Assembly: GCF_001427875.1 (NCBI RefSeq)
Contig: NZ_LMHK01000001.1
Location: 436,871 to 500,870 of the forward strand
From: Devosia sp. Root685
GTDB lineage: Bacteria; Pseudomonadota; Alphaproteobacteria; Rhizobiales; Devosiaceae
DNA length: 64,000 nt
Reading direction: 5' to 3'
Shown here: positions 8,392-16,434 of the stretch, piece by piece
Position numbering within the stretch: position 1 is the first letter of the stretch
Layout of the letters: each line of letters starts with the position of its first letter
Notes under the pieces: generated by a model
What the model was told of the DNA's origin: nothing
The model's input: the letters and a program-made list of their open reading frames with translations, nothing else
The model's database searches: none
Translations under genes and position numbers: made by a program

Positions 8392-9225
8392 ATGTCAGTT
8401 GTCTCCAAAATGCTCTGGGTTCTCGAAAGCCGCTCGCGCGAGCCGCTGGGGCTCGATGAGCTTGCAGAGGTGACCGGGCGTTCCAAAAGCTATCTCTCTC
8501 GCCTCTTTCCCCTGGTGACCGGCTATTCGGTCACGGCCTATCTGCGGGCAAGGCGCCTGAGCGATGCGGCACGTCAATTGGCCGAGGGGGCGCCCGATAT
8601 TCTGTCGGTCGCGCTCGATGCCGGCTACGGCTCGCATGAGGCATTCACCCGCGCTTTCCGCGATCAGTTCGGCGTTACGCCGCAAGTGGTTCGCCAAAGG
8701 CGCAGTCTCGAAGGGATCACCCTTGTGGAGCCTCAAAGAATGGATATTCAAGCCCAAGTCACCATCGAGCCGCCCCGGTTCGAAAACCGTCCCGCCATGT
8801 ATTTCGCCGGCATTGCCGAGCGTCACAGCATGAACAATCCTGCGGGTCTTCCGGCCCAATGGCAGCGCTTTCAGCCCCATATCGGCCATATCGACGGGAC
8901 CATTGCGGGTGCCGCCTACGGCATCATCGGCGAGATTGCCGATGATCGGTTCGAATATGTCGCCGCCATGGAAATGCGCGCGGGAGCCGACGCACCCTCC
9001 GATCTCGAGCTGGTTGCCGTGCCTGCGCTCAAATGGGCGCGCTTCGAGCACAAGGGCGATCTTTCCACTATACGCCAAACCATCGGCGGGGGAGAAAAGT
9101 GGCTGACCGCCAATGGCTACGAAGTGAGCGAGGCGACCTACAGCTTCCTCGAATATTACGGGCCGGCCTTCGATGGTCGCAGCGGCAGCGGCGATATTGA
9201 AATCTGGTTCGGCCTCAAGAGCTGA
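8392..9225 (+). CDS. AraC-family regulator with C-terminal GyrI-like effector domain
   Basis: Residues 1-110 form an AraC/XylS double helix-turn-helix ([19 protein letters not shown], then [22 protein letters not shown]). Residues about 120-277 form a GyrI-like small-molecule domain, which in related proteins binds drugs or other hydrophobic ligands. This HTH-first order is that of the Rob/TetD-like group. It separates folE from hisI, which are neighbours in many Hyphomicrobiales, so it may be a late insertion. Possible operators lie just upstream. The ligand is unknown. The start has no strong Shine-Dalgarno. Confidence 0.9.
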   Translation: MSVVSKMLWVLESRSREPLGLDELAEVTGRSKSYLSRLFPLVTGYSVTAYLRARRLSDAARQLAEGAPDILSVALDAGYGSHEAFTRAFRDQFGVTPQVVRQRRSLEGITLVEPQRMDIQAQVTIEPPRFENRPAMYFAGIAERHSMNNPAGLPAQWQRFQPHIGHIDGTIAGAAYGIIGEIADDRFEYVAAMEMRAGADAPSDLELVAVPALKWARFEHKGDLSTIRQTIGGGEKWLTANGYEVSEATYSFLEYYGPAFDGRSGSGDIEIWFGLKS

Positions 9226-9287
9226 AGCACTGGCATTCGGACGTGATGCGCGCTAGAGGCTCAAAGCCTGAGCCAGAGGTGCGCATC

Positions 9288-9737
9288 ATGACCACTGCTT
9301 TCGCCGACCCCAAACTGCTGAGCCACGAAGACCTCGAAGAAGGCACGATCTTCGCGCCACGCTTCGACGCTCATGGCCTCATCACCGTCGTGACCGTGGA
9401 GGAGGGCACCAAGGACGTGCTCATGGTCGCGCATATGAATACCGAAACCCTCGGCCTGACGCTCGAAACCGGCATCGCGCACTATTGGTCGCGCTCGCGA
9501 AAAGCCATCTGGAAAAAGGGCGAAACTTCAGGCGAACTCCAGGAAGTCGTCGAGCTGCGCACCGATTGCGATCAGGATTGCCTCGTCATGACCGTCCGCC
9601 AGACCGGCCGAGGCGCCGCCTGCCACACCGGCCGCAAAACCTGCTTCTATCGCAGCGTCGAAACCGAAAACGGCATCGCGCGGCTTGAGGATACCGGATT
9701 GCCGAAACTGTTCGATCCGAAGGACGTTTATCGCTAA
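9288..9737 (+). CDS. hisI: Phosphoribosyl-AMP cyclohydrolase
   Basis: HisI opens the adenine ring of phosphoribosyl-AMP, the third step of histidine synthesis. Metal-binding motifs are intact: DCDQDC and [12 protein letters not shown]. The substrate motif HYWSRSR is also present. It is a stand-alone HisI (149 aa) without the HisE pyrophosphohydrolase domain, as usual in alphaproteobacteria. I chose ATG 9288 because agaggt lies about 8 nt upstream. The in-frame start 15 codons earlier gives a non-conserved tail. Confidence 0.95.
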   Translation: MTTAFADPKLLSHEDLEEGTIFAPRFDAHGLITVVTVEEGTKDVLMVAHMNTETLGLTLETGIAHYWSRSRKAIWKKGETSGELQEVVELRTDCDQDCLVMTVRQTGRGAACHTGRKTCFYRSVETENGIARLEDTGLPKLFDPKDVYR

Positions 9738-9741
9738 CCTC

Positions 9742-9870
9742 AGTAGACCTCATCCTGAGGCGCGGAGCGAAGCGAAGCCTCGAAGGGCGAGGGCGTGCCC
9801 GGATGCTTTTGTGCCACGCCCTGGTGGTTCGAGGCTTTGCTCTGCAAAGCACCTCACCATGAGGGCTACT
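9742..9870. repeat. Inverted-repeat element, about 129 bp
   Basis: The ends agtagacctcatcctgag and ctcaccatgagggctact are inverted and match at about 15 of 18 positions. The interior has further partial symmetry (gcctcgaagggcgagggcgtg against cacgccctggtggttcgagg). It follows hisI directly. Confidence 0.65.
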
Positions 9871-9931
9871 GCTACGTCAGCTAAACCTTAAAACGCCCGA
9901 GGCGGCCATGAAGCCCTTGATTTTTCACCGT

Positions 9932-9957
9932 GTCATCCCCGCTTTCGCGGGAATGAC
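9932..9957. repeat. Single palindromic hairpin, family B
   Basis: The core cccgc-tttc-gcggg, flanked by gtcat/atgac, matches one half of the double hairpin at 6566-6633. It lies just past the stop codon of the leftward gene at 9976 and could act as its transcript end. Confidence 0.65.
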
Positions 9958-9975
9958 GTCGTGGAGCAGTGCCCC

Positions 9976-10962
9976 TCAACCCCCATAAACGCTCGTCAGC
10001 ACTTCGATTTCGCGCGATCCGCCCGAAACCACCTGCACTTCGCGGTTATAAACCTTCTCGCCCTGCTTGGCGAAAATCAGATATTCGCCCTCGGCCAGCA
10101 CCGTCGACGGGAATGCGCCGCGATCGGTAAACACAGTGGCGCCGTCCGGCGTCTTCACGGTCCACTCGACGTCGGCAATGGCCTCGCCGCCTTCTTCCGA
10201 GACCAGTCGGAACGAAACTTCGCTCGCGTGATGATAGAGCGTCGCGTCCGTCAACTGCCCGGCCTCGACGCGCAGATCGGCCCGCACTACGGCGTTGATG
10301 GCGCCGAAATGGGAGACGATGTGGTAGGTCCCGGCATTGAGCGTCACGATGTCGTTGGGCGGCAGGTTTTCCGCGATCATCACGCGGCTGCTTTCTTCGC
10401 CGGCGGTGAAAATATCGAAGCGCAACTGGGTCGGCGCGATTGGGATATCGCCGGTCACGGCCGAGTTGAGCCGCAAGGCGCCAGCTTCGAGATCGACGAC
10501 CTTTTCATTTTTTCCCGGCACCACCGAGAGAGCTTCGCTCAGTTGCGCCCGTCCATAGGCGGCGTGCACCACATATTCGCCCGGCGGCAGATCGAGCCGC
10601 GCCGTCGCGTCTTCCGATTTGGCGACCAGCGTCATATTGCCCTGCGCATCCGGCACGCTGTCGAATATCCGCCAGACGACACCTTCGGGGATCGACGGGC
10701 CTTCCTCGGTAATCCGGGCCGTCAACGTCACCGATTGCGGAACGCTCGTCACGGCCGCAATCGCGTCAGCCGCCGTACCCGTGCCCGGCACAGCCGAAGA
10801 TGACGGCATATTGTCGCGATCAGGCCGCGGCCGGGGCAGGGGCGGGATCTCGGCGCTCTCTTGCGCAAAAGCCACGGGCGCTGTGCTAACTGTCACGCTC
10901 GCAAGACCGAGAATGGCACAGGCAATCAGGCGATAGACAGGCAGCATGGTTGTTCGGGCCAT
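9976..10962 (-). CDS. Exported protein with three tandem beta-type repeats, 328 aa
   Basis: A signal peptide (hydrophobic residues 10-33, ending AFA-Q) is followed by a Pro/Arg-rich linker (PPLPRPRPDRD, 40-50). The rest divides into three modules of about 82 residues (77-160, 161-246, 247-328). Each ends with the same pattern: G-[ET]-Y, a short hydrophobic strand, a glycine turn, then V-x-x-G (GEYVVHAAYG..VVPG, GTYHIVSHFG..VEAG, GEYLIFAKQG..VVSG). This looks like tandem beta-sandwich (carboxypeptidase-regulatory or Ig-like) domains, probably periplasmic. I know no function. An alternative start lies at 10947. Confidence 0.8.
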   Translation of the reverse strand: MARTTMLPVYRLIACAILGLASVTVSTAPVAFAQESAEIPPLPRPRPDRDNMPSSSAVPGTGTAADAIAAVTSVPQSVTLTARITEEGPSIPEGVVWRIFDSVPDAQGNMTLVAKSEDATARLDLPPGEYVVHAAYGRAQLSEALSVVPGKNEKVVDLEAGALRLNSAVTGDIPIAPTQLRFDIFTAGEESSRVMIAENLPPNDIVTLNAGTYHIVSHFGAINAVVRADLRVEAGQLTDATLYHHASEVSFRLVSEEGGEAIADVEWTVKTPDGATVFTDRGAFPSTVLAEGEYLIFAKQGEKVYNREVQVVSGGSREIEVLTSVYGG

Positions 10963-11081
10963 TAAAAAAGGTCAGGGCGCCCCGACTCTTTTCAAGTTAG
11001 AGCGCGATTAGGGAAAAGCTGTGTCACACTCGGACCGGCTTGAAAACCGGTGCCGGTTTGGGTCAAAGCATTTTCGTCAAA

Positions 11082-11126
11082 GCATGTCCCTCGAAAGTGA
11101 GTGCCGGTTTCGGGATAAGGACATGC
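11082..11126 (-). repeat. 45-bp Hyphomicrobiales-type intergenic repeat, copy 1
   Basis: Bounded by gcatgtcc and ggacatgc. Its reverse complement matches 50844-50888 at about 35 of 45 positions without gaps, sharing the core tcccgaaaccgg. It resembles, from memory, a palindromic repeat common between genes in this order. It lies in the 253-bp gap between the exported repeat protein and the nitroreductase; I see no gene in that gap. Confidence 0.75.
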
Positions 11127-11215
11127 ATCGACAAAGCGAGCCGAAGCGCATGGAGCGGAATCTACCGCGACGCGCTTTGGCCCCGCTCGTTTCAAGACGC
11201 CTTCAAGGATAGACC

Positions 11216-11794
11216 ATGCCCGCCAACCAAGCCTTGCTCGACCACCTTCTTACGCGCCGCTCCGTCGGTCAGGCCTTTCTTGCCGAGCCCGGTCCAACTG
11301 GCAATGATCTCCAGACGCTGCTCACCATCGCGACGCGCGTTCCCGACCATGGCAAGCTCGCGCCCTGGCGTCTGGTCCTCTTCTCCGGCGACGCTCGCGC
11401 CGCCGCTGGTGAAAAGCTCGCCGAAATCGCCAAGCGCAAGCGCCCGGAACTCGACGAAGCCGGTCTCGAAATCGAACGCCGCCAGTTCCTGCCCGCGCCC
11501 TTGGTCATCGGCGTCATCTCGACTGCCAAGCCGCATGTGAAAATCCCAGAATTCGAGCAATTGCTTTCGGCCGGTAATGTCGCGTTCAACCTCGTCCACG
11601 GCGCTTATGCACTAGGCTATGCCGCAACCTGGATCACCCGCTGGTACACTTTTGACTCCGAGGCCGCGGCCGTTCTCGGCGCCAAAGAGGGCGAGAGATT
11701 TGTCGGTTTCGTCCATATCGGAACCCCCACGACATCGATCGAAGACCGTCCGCGTCCAGATTTGGCCGAAATCGTAACAGATTGGCGTCCGTGA
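11216..11794 (+). CDS. Nitroreductase-family oxidoreductase (YdjA-like)
   Basis: This 192-aa flavoprotein is of the short nitroreductase subgroup. The FMN-binding landmarks are RRSV near residue 15, RVPDHGKLAPWR near 42-53 and the C-terminal FVGFVHIGTP. The substrate cannot be told from sequence; YdjA-type enzymes reduce nitro compounds or quinones with NAD(P)H. It is followed by a palindrome and a hairpin before the transglycosylase gene and is probably monocistronic. Confidence 0.9.
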   Translation: MPANQALLDHLLTRRSVGQAFLAEPGPTGNDLQTLLTIATRVPDHGKLAPWRLVLFSGDARAAAGEKLAEIAKRKRPELDEAGLEIERRQFLPAPLVIGVISTAKPHVKIPEFEQLLSAGNVAFNLVHGAYALGYAATWITRWYTFDSEAAAVLGAKEGERFVGFVHIGTPTTSIEDRPRPDLAEIVTDWRP

Positions 11795-11805
11795 CAATCT
11801 CGATG

Positions 11806-11820
11806 TTAACAGTCTGTTAG
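11806..11820 (+). promoter_or_regulatory. Candidate CtrA-type site / palindrome upstream of the transglycosylase gene
   Basis: TTAACAGTCTGTTAG fits TTAA-N7-TTAA with one mismatch and contains the perfect palindrome TAACAG-T-CTGTTA (11807-11819). It lies 51 nt before the transglycosylase start, where a promoter-bound regulator would act. Confidence 0.4.
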
Positions 11821-11833
11821 CCATAATAATGCA

Positions 11834-11862
11834 GAGGTTAACGCAATCATCGCGCTAACCTC
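11834..11862 (+). promoter_or_regulatory. Leader hairpin just before the transglycosylase ribosome binding site
   Basis: An 11-bp stem (gaggttaacgc / gcgctaacctc) with one A-C mismatch and a 7-nt loop ends 1 nt before the weak Shine-Dalgarno (agg) of the gene starting at 11872. It could be the nitroreductase terminator (no T-tract) or a 5' leader structure. Confidence 0.4.
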
Positions 11863-11871
11863 AGGCTGCTA

Positions 11872-12672
11872 ATGGGCGTCCAGTCCATCTCCGTACCGCA
11901 GAATCTGGCCACCGCATTGACCGCGGCGGGCAATCGCAGCGGCGTGGATTTCTCCTACCTGCTGCAGACTGCGATGCGCGAAAGCAGCCTCAATCCGTCT
12001 GCAAAAGCCAGCACTTCGTCGGCCGTTGGCCTCTTCCAGTTCCTCGAAGGCACCTGGCTGCAAGTGATGAAGCAGCAGGGGCCGCGGCTTGGCTACGGCA
12101 ATATTGCCAATGAAATTCAACAGCGTAGCGATGGCAGCTACACCGTTGCTGACCCCGCGCGCAAAGCCGAAATTCTTAAACTCCGCGAAGATCCACAGAT
12201 CGCCGCCGACCTCGCCGCCGCCTTCACCCGCTCGAATGGCGAGTATTTGAAATCCCGATTCGGCCGCAAGCCGAGCGCCGGCGAACTCTACATCGCACAT
12301 TTCCTTGGGGCAGAAGGGGCCGAGCGCATGTTCAAGGCCGGCCTCGAAGATCCCGACCAACTCGCGGTCAACCTCTTCCCGCGCCAGGCCGACGCCAACC
12401 AGGCAATTTTCTACAGCAACGGCCAGCCGCGCACCATCCGTGACGTCTATCGCACCCTCGTCGCCAAGCACGAAGGTGTTGGAAATGCTGCGTTTTCTAC
12501 CCAGCAGATGGCCGGGCAGGGCGCCAGCCAACCCGCGCCATTACCCGTCGTTCCGTCGCGATTCTCACAGGACAACATGTCCTTCACCGGCCTTTTCAAG
12601 ACCGTTCCCGAAGAGTCCGAAGCTCCGCCAGCCGGCGGTTCCGCTTTCTTCACCCAGCTTTACGCTCGCTGA
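11872..12672 (+). CDS. Lytic transglycosylase (SLT) domain protein
   Basis: Residues about 10-150 match the SLT lysozyme-like fold: MRESSLNP contains the catalytic Glu, followed by SSAVGLFQFLEGTW, the usual substrate-groove segment. Such enzymes cleave peptidoglycan to 1,6-anhydro ends. No signal peptide is visible, unlike housekeeping Slt enzymes, so export might use a flagellar or other non-Sec route, or the protein may act only in assembly. It is followed by a DUF2336 gene with a 77-bp gap, a pairing I recall from other Hyphomicrobiales. Confidence 0.88.
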   Translation: MGVQSISVPQNLATALTAAGNRSGVDFSYLLQTAMRESSLNPSAKASTSSAVGLFQFLEGTWLQVMKQQGPRLGYGNIANEIQQRSDGSYTVADPARKAEILKLREDPQIAADLAAAFTRSNGEYLKSRFGRKPSAGELYIAHFLGAEGAERMFKAGLEDPDQLAVNLFPRQADANQAIFYSNGQPRTIRDVYRTLVAKHEGVGNAAFSTQQMAGQGASQPAPLPVVPSRFSQDNMSFTGLFKTVPEESEAPPAGGSAFFTQLYAR

Positions 12673-12749
12673 AAAGCGTTAAATTCTATGGTGAACGGTT
12701 CCTTAAATAGTCTTCGCTAGGCTGTCTTCGCTCGGGTGTGGAGAGAGTA

Positions 12750-13949
12750 ATGATCGAGTATAGCGAGTTCGTCCGGCTGTCCCGGTCCAATGATAGCGAT
12801 GAGCGCGGCCACGCGGCCCACCTCGCTGCCTTGGCCTTTCTCGACCATCAAGGTCCCGCCGACGAACATGCGGCCCTCTATGCAGCCCTGATCAATTTTC
12901 TTGACGATCCGTCGGTAAAAGTACGCGCCTCGCTCGCCTATGGGCTGCTCCATTCCTTGGATGCGCCTCGTCCGATCATGATTGCCCTGCTGCAGGACAG
13001 TCCGATCATTTCGCGCGCGATTCTGCAGTATTCTCCGATACTTATCGATGCCGACCTGCTCGGATGCGTCCGCAACGGCGATCAGTCCATCTGGCTGGCG
13101 ATAGCCCAGCGCGCAACCCTCTCGCCGCGTATCGCAGCTGAACTGATCGCTCGCGGGGATCGCAATATTACCCAGCACGTGCTGCGCCGTGCAGACATTG
13201 CGATCGATGCCGGCCTTCTGGTCGAACTCGCTCGCAGCGACGGCCAGGATGCACAAATGCGGGGCGCCTTGCTGTCCCGGCCGGACCTGCCGGCGCCGGC
13301 GCGTCTGATCCTCGTTCAGCGCGTCACGGAAGCTCTCAGGGAATTGCGCCTCGTCCGCGGCGCCCTGGCGCCGGATCGTTTGGCCCGTCTGCTCCGCGAT
13401 GGCTCGGATACGGCTCTGTCCTCGATCGGCGAAAACGAGGCGTGTCAGCAAAAACGTGATTTCGTACAGGGCCTTGTCGGCTCAAGCCAACTCAATTCGC
13501 GCATCCTGATCCATGCTGTCGTCACCGGCCACGTCATGTTCTTCGCCGCCTGTGTGGCAGAATTGGCCGAGGTTTCGCGCGAGAAGGTTTTTACCCTCCT
13601 CGAAAGCGGCAGCCGCGCTTCGCTATCGGCGCTTTTCATGAGGGCAGGCCTGCCGTCAGAACTCGGCAAGGTGCTGGTTCAATTGGTGCTTTATGCGCGG
13701 ACTGCTGATCTGGCCGACGATATTACGGCCCGGCACTACGTCGTTACAGCGCTTACCGAAGAGCTCATCACCAGCCATGACGGCGTGATTCCGCCGGCTC
13801 TCGAAGAGACCTTTGCCTATCTTAGCGAGCAGAATATTGCGCTGGCGCGAAAGGCTGCGCGGGGCGTCATGCGGGCCTTTGCCGAAACAACCCACCTCGC
13901 GATGGCGCTTCCGCCTGCCGAGGAGTTGCTGGCACTGCCGGCTGCCTAG
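12750..13949 (+). CDS. DUF2336 domain protein
   Basis: The 399-aa helical protein is built of repeated short alpha pairs (LLHSLDAPRPIMIALLQDS, VELARSDGQDAQMRGALLSRP and others), as in the HEAT-like DUF2336 family, widespread in alphaproteobacteria with no settled biochemical role. The start is ATG 12750, with ggagag (12740-12745) at good spacing. An upstream in-frame GTG would place the Shine-Dalgarno inside the gene. Its stop codon overlaps the stop of the convergent nadK by 3 nt. Confidence 0.88.
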   Translation: MIEYSEFVRLSRSNDSDERGHAAHLAALAFLDHQGPADEHAALYAALINFLDDPSVKVRASLAYGLLHSLDAPRPIMIALLQDSPIISRAILQYSPILIDADLLGCVRNGDQSIWLAIAQRATLSPRIAAELIARGDRNITQHVLRRADIAIDAGLLVELARSDGQDAQMRGALLSRPDLPAPARLILVQRVTEALRELRLVRGALAPDRLARLLRDGSDTALSSIGENEACQQKRDFVQGLVGSSQLNSRILIHAVVTGHVMFFAACVAELAEVSREKVFTLLESGSRASLSALFMRAGLPSELGKVLVQLVLYARTADLADDITARHYVVTALTEELITSHDGVIPPALEETFAYLSEQNIALARKAARGVMRAFAETTHLAMALPPAEELLALPAA

Positions 13950-14722
13950 AACTTGAACTGTTCGCTCAGCACACGCTCTTCGAGGCTCTTGCCGGGGTCG
14001 AAGAGCAGCGTAACGCCATTCGAGCGATCCTCGCGCACCGTAACCTCGCGCACATTCTGAATTTCGATATTGTCCGCCACGGCACTGACAGGCCGTTTTT
14101 CGGCCTCGTTCAGCACGAAACGGACTTCTGCCCGATTGCTGAGTATCGCGCCGCGCCAGCGGCGGGGCCGGAAGGGCGAGATCGGGGTCAGCGCCAGCAG
14201 TGGTGCCTCGATCGGCAGAATCGGGCCGTGGGCGGAGAGATTGTAGGCGGTCGAGCCCGCGGGTGTAGACAAGAGAATGCCGTCGCAGATCAGTTCATCG
14301 AGGCGGATTTCATTGTCCACGGCGATCTGGATCTTGGCCGCCTGATGGGTCGAGCGGAAGAGCGAAACTTCGTTGAGGGCCAAGGCGATGCGGCGCTTGC
14401 CGGATGCATCGAGTACTTCCATAGACAGCGGATATATCTTCGTGCGCTGCGCCGATTGCAGGCGCTGGACGATATCGGTCTCGGAGAAGTCGTTCATCAT
14501 GAAGCCGACCGAGCCGAAGTTCATGCCGTAGACCGGCGTGCCATGCGGCATGACGCGGTGAAGCGTCTGCAGCATCAGGCCATCGCCCCCAAGGGCAATG
14601 ACGTAGTCCGCATCATCGATGGAAACATCGCCCAAGACGCGACGGAGGCTCGCCGCAGCGATTTCGGAGCCGGGCGTTTCATTGGTCACGACGGATACGC
14701 GAGGAAGTGCCGAACCGCTCAC
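13946..14722 (-). CDS. nadK: NAD kinase
   Basis: NadK phosphorylates NAD to NADP in the cytoplasm. The ATP-binding GGDG motif (residues about 45-48) and the NAD-binding segment STPAGSTAYNLSAHGPI are intact, with a C-terminal beta region as usual. I placed the start at GTG 14722 because ggggag lies 4 nt upstream and the 258-aa product is of usual length. An in-frame ATG at 14761 adds 13 residues without a ribosome binding site. The gene converges on the DUF2336 gene with overlapping stops. Confidence 0.95.
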   Translation of the reverse strand: MSGSALPRVSVVTNETPGSEIAAASLRRVLGDVSIDDADYVIALGGDGLMLQTLHRVMPHGTPVYGMNFGSVGFMMNDFSETDIVQRLQSAQRTKIYPLSMEVLDASGKRRIALALNEVSLFRSTHQAAKIQIAVDNEIRLDELICDGILLSTPAGSTAYNLSAHGPILPIEAPLLALTPISPFRPRRWRGAILSNRAEVRFVLNEAEKRPVSAVADNIEIQNVREVTVREDRSNGVTLLFDPGKSLEERVLSEQFKF

Positions 14723-14967
14723 ATTGCTCCCCAATCGAATGCAGGCAGTGCCAACCGGCACATCTTTATCACGGCTTTTCGTCCTTGGCGCATCGTTGCC
14801 ACCAGGTGCGAGAAGCCGCTGGAATATGGGGCCGCTAGTAGCAAAGGCAAGACTGAAAGGCGAGCGATAGCTTGCGGACGCAAAACTTTGGGCTGCTTGT
14901 GCTACGGTCGAGGCGGAACCTCAACGACGCTTGCGGGTTGCTCTCCACAAGATGGAGGTGTCCCGCC

Positions 14968-15123
14968 ATGGAAAAGCAAAAGTCTCCGCCTGCTCCGGTT
15001 GAAACCCGGCCCGGCCACCAGATGGACGACAATGTCGATGATCTCGGGCACAAGGGTGACAAGGAAAAACTGGAACAGCCAGTCGATCCCAAGAAAAAGG
15101 CGCCCGACGGCGAACGGCACTGA
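14968..15123 (+). CDS. Small, very hydrophilic protein, 51 aa
   Basis: A strong ggaggtg (14954-14960) lies 7 nt before the ATG. The peptide is almost entirely charged or Pro/Gly (KQKSPPAPVETRPGHQMDD, then KGDKEKLEQPVDPKKKAP), with no hydrophobic core, so it is probably disordered. It lies between nadK (divergent) and tRNA-Thr. I do not recognise a family. The ribosome binding site and codon composition make a real gene likely. Confidence 0.6.
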   Translation: MEKQKSPPAPVETRPGHQMDDNVDDLGHKGDKEKLEQPVDPKKKAPDGERH

Positions 15124-15179
15124 CAGCGATTTAAGTGCCTTGCAGGTGCCGATCCCCAATGCTAAACGGCGCTCGATGT

Positions 15180-15255
<76 letters not shown>

Positions 15256-15523
15256 CATCTCCCCATCACCGCGCATGATCCGCCCTTGAAAAACGGGGCG
15301 CAGAATTATTTTTGCGCGTGGGAGGCCCGTCGCGAGCGGCGCGGGGGCGTGGCGGGCGTTGTGGTGGAGAGGTTTGTCAGTGCGCGAAGCAGCGCCGCAC
15401 TATTTTGCCCCAAGCCCCTGAAACCCCAGCGTTTCGGGCATTTTCTACCTTGCTGGGAAGGGGGCTACACAAGTAGGTACAAGCTGAATAGGCCGGATCG
15501 CCATCTCAACAGGCTGGACCAAC

Positions 15524-16432
15524 GTGACCCCAACTCGTCTCACCCATCTTCAATCTCTGGAAGCGGAGAGCATTGAGATTTTGCGGGAGGTTGCGGCGAG
15601 CTTTGAGCGGCCGGTAATGATGTATTCCATCGGCAAGGACTCGAGCGTGCTGCTGCATCTGGCGCGCAAGGCGTTTTTCCCGAGCAAGATTCCGTTTCCG
15701 CTGCTGCACGTCGATACGACGTTCAAGTTCAAGGAAATGATCGCGTTTCGCGACAGGACGGCCGAAGAATATGGGTTTGATCTCATTACTCACACCAATG
15801 CGGATGGCGTCCGAGATGGCATCAATCCCTTCGACCATGGCTCCTCGCGCTATACCGACATCATGAAAACTGCGGCTTTGCGTCAGGCACTCAATGCCGG
15901 GCGCTATGATGCGGCGATCGGTGGCGCGCGGCGCGACGAGGAAAAGTCGCGGGCCAAGGAACGCGTTTTCTCCCATCGCAATGCCAGCCACGCCTGGGAC
16001 CCGAAGAATCAGCGGCCGGAACTGTGGCGGACGTTCAATACGCGCCTCAATCCGGGCGAGAGCATGCGCGTCTTCCCGATCTCCAATTGGACCGAATTGG
16101 ACGTCTGGACCTATATCTACGACCAGAACATTCCCATCGTGCCGCTCTATTTTGCCAAGCCTCGACCCGTGGTGGAGCGCTCGGGCACATTGATCATGGT
16201 GGACGACGAGCGTTTGCCGCTCGAGGCTGGCGAGGCGCCGCGCCTCGAGACCGTGCGCTTCCGCACCCTTGGTTGCTATCCGCTGACCGGCGCCATTCGT
16301 TCCGACGCGGCCGACCTGCCGTCGATCATCATGGAAATGCAGGCAAGCCGCACCTCCGAGCGCGAGGGCCGGCTAATCGACAGCGATTCCGTTGGCTCGA
16401 TGGAAAAGAAGAAGCAGGAAGGCTATTTCTGA
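15524..16432 (+). CDS. cysD: Sulfate adenylyltransferase subunit 2
   Basis: CysD is the catalytic PP-loop subunit ([17 protein letters not shown], residues about 35-50) of ATP sulfurylase, making adenosine 5'-phosphosulfate from sulfate and ATP with the CysN GTPase. The conserved [18 protein letters not shown] is present. The 302-aa length is normal. The start is a GTG with only a weak Shine-Dalgarno. cysN follows after 2 nt, so the two are an operon. The 268 bp between tRNA-Thr and cysD contain no gene I can support. Confidence 0.96.
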   Translation: MTPTRLTHLQSLEAESIEILREVAASFERPVMMYSIGKDSSVLLHLARKAFFPSKIPFPLLHVDTTFKFKEMIAFRDRTAEEYGFDLITHTNADGVRDGINPFDHGSSRYTDIMKTAALRQALNAGRYDAAIGGARRDEEKSRAKERVFSHRNASHAWDPKNQRPELWRTFNTRLNPGESMRVFPISNWTELDVWTYIYDQNIPIVPLYFAKPRPVVERSGTLIMVDDERLPLEAGEAPRLETVRFRTLGCYPLTGAIRSDAADLPSIIMEMQASRTSEREGRLIDSDSVGSMEKKKQEGYF

Positions 16433-16434
16433 GT

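Noticed and set aside
15256..15523. Riboswitch upstream of cysD
   Set aside because: I searched by eye for SAM-type stems in the 268-bp leader and saw no conserved core, only minor hairpins.
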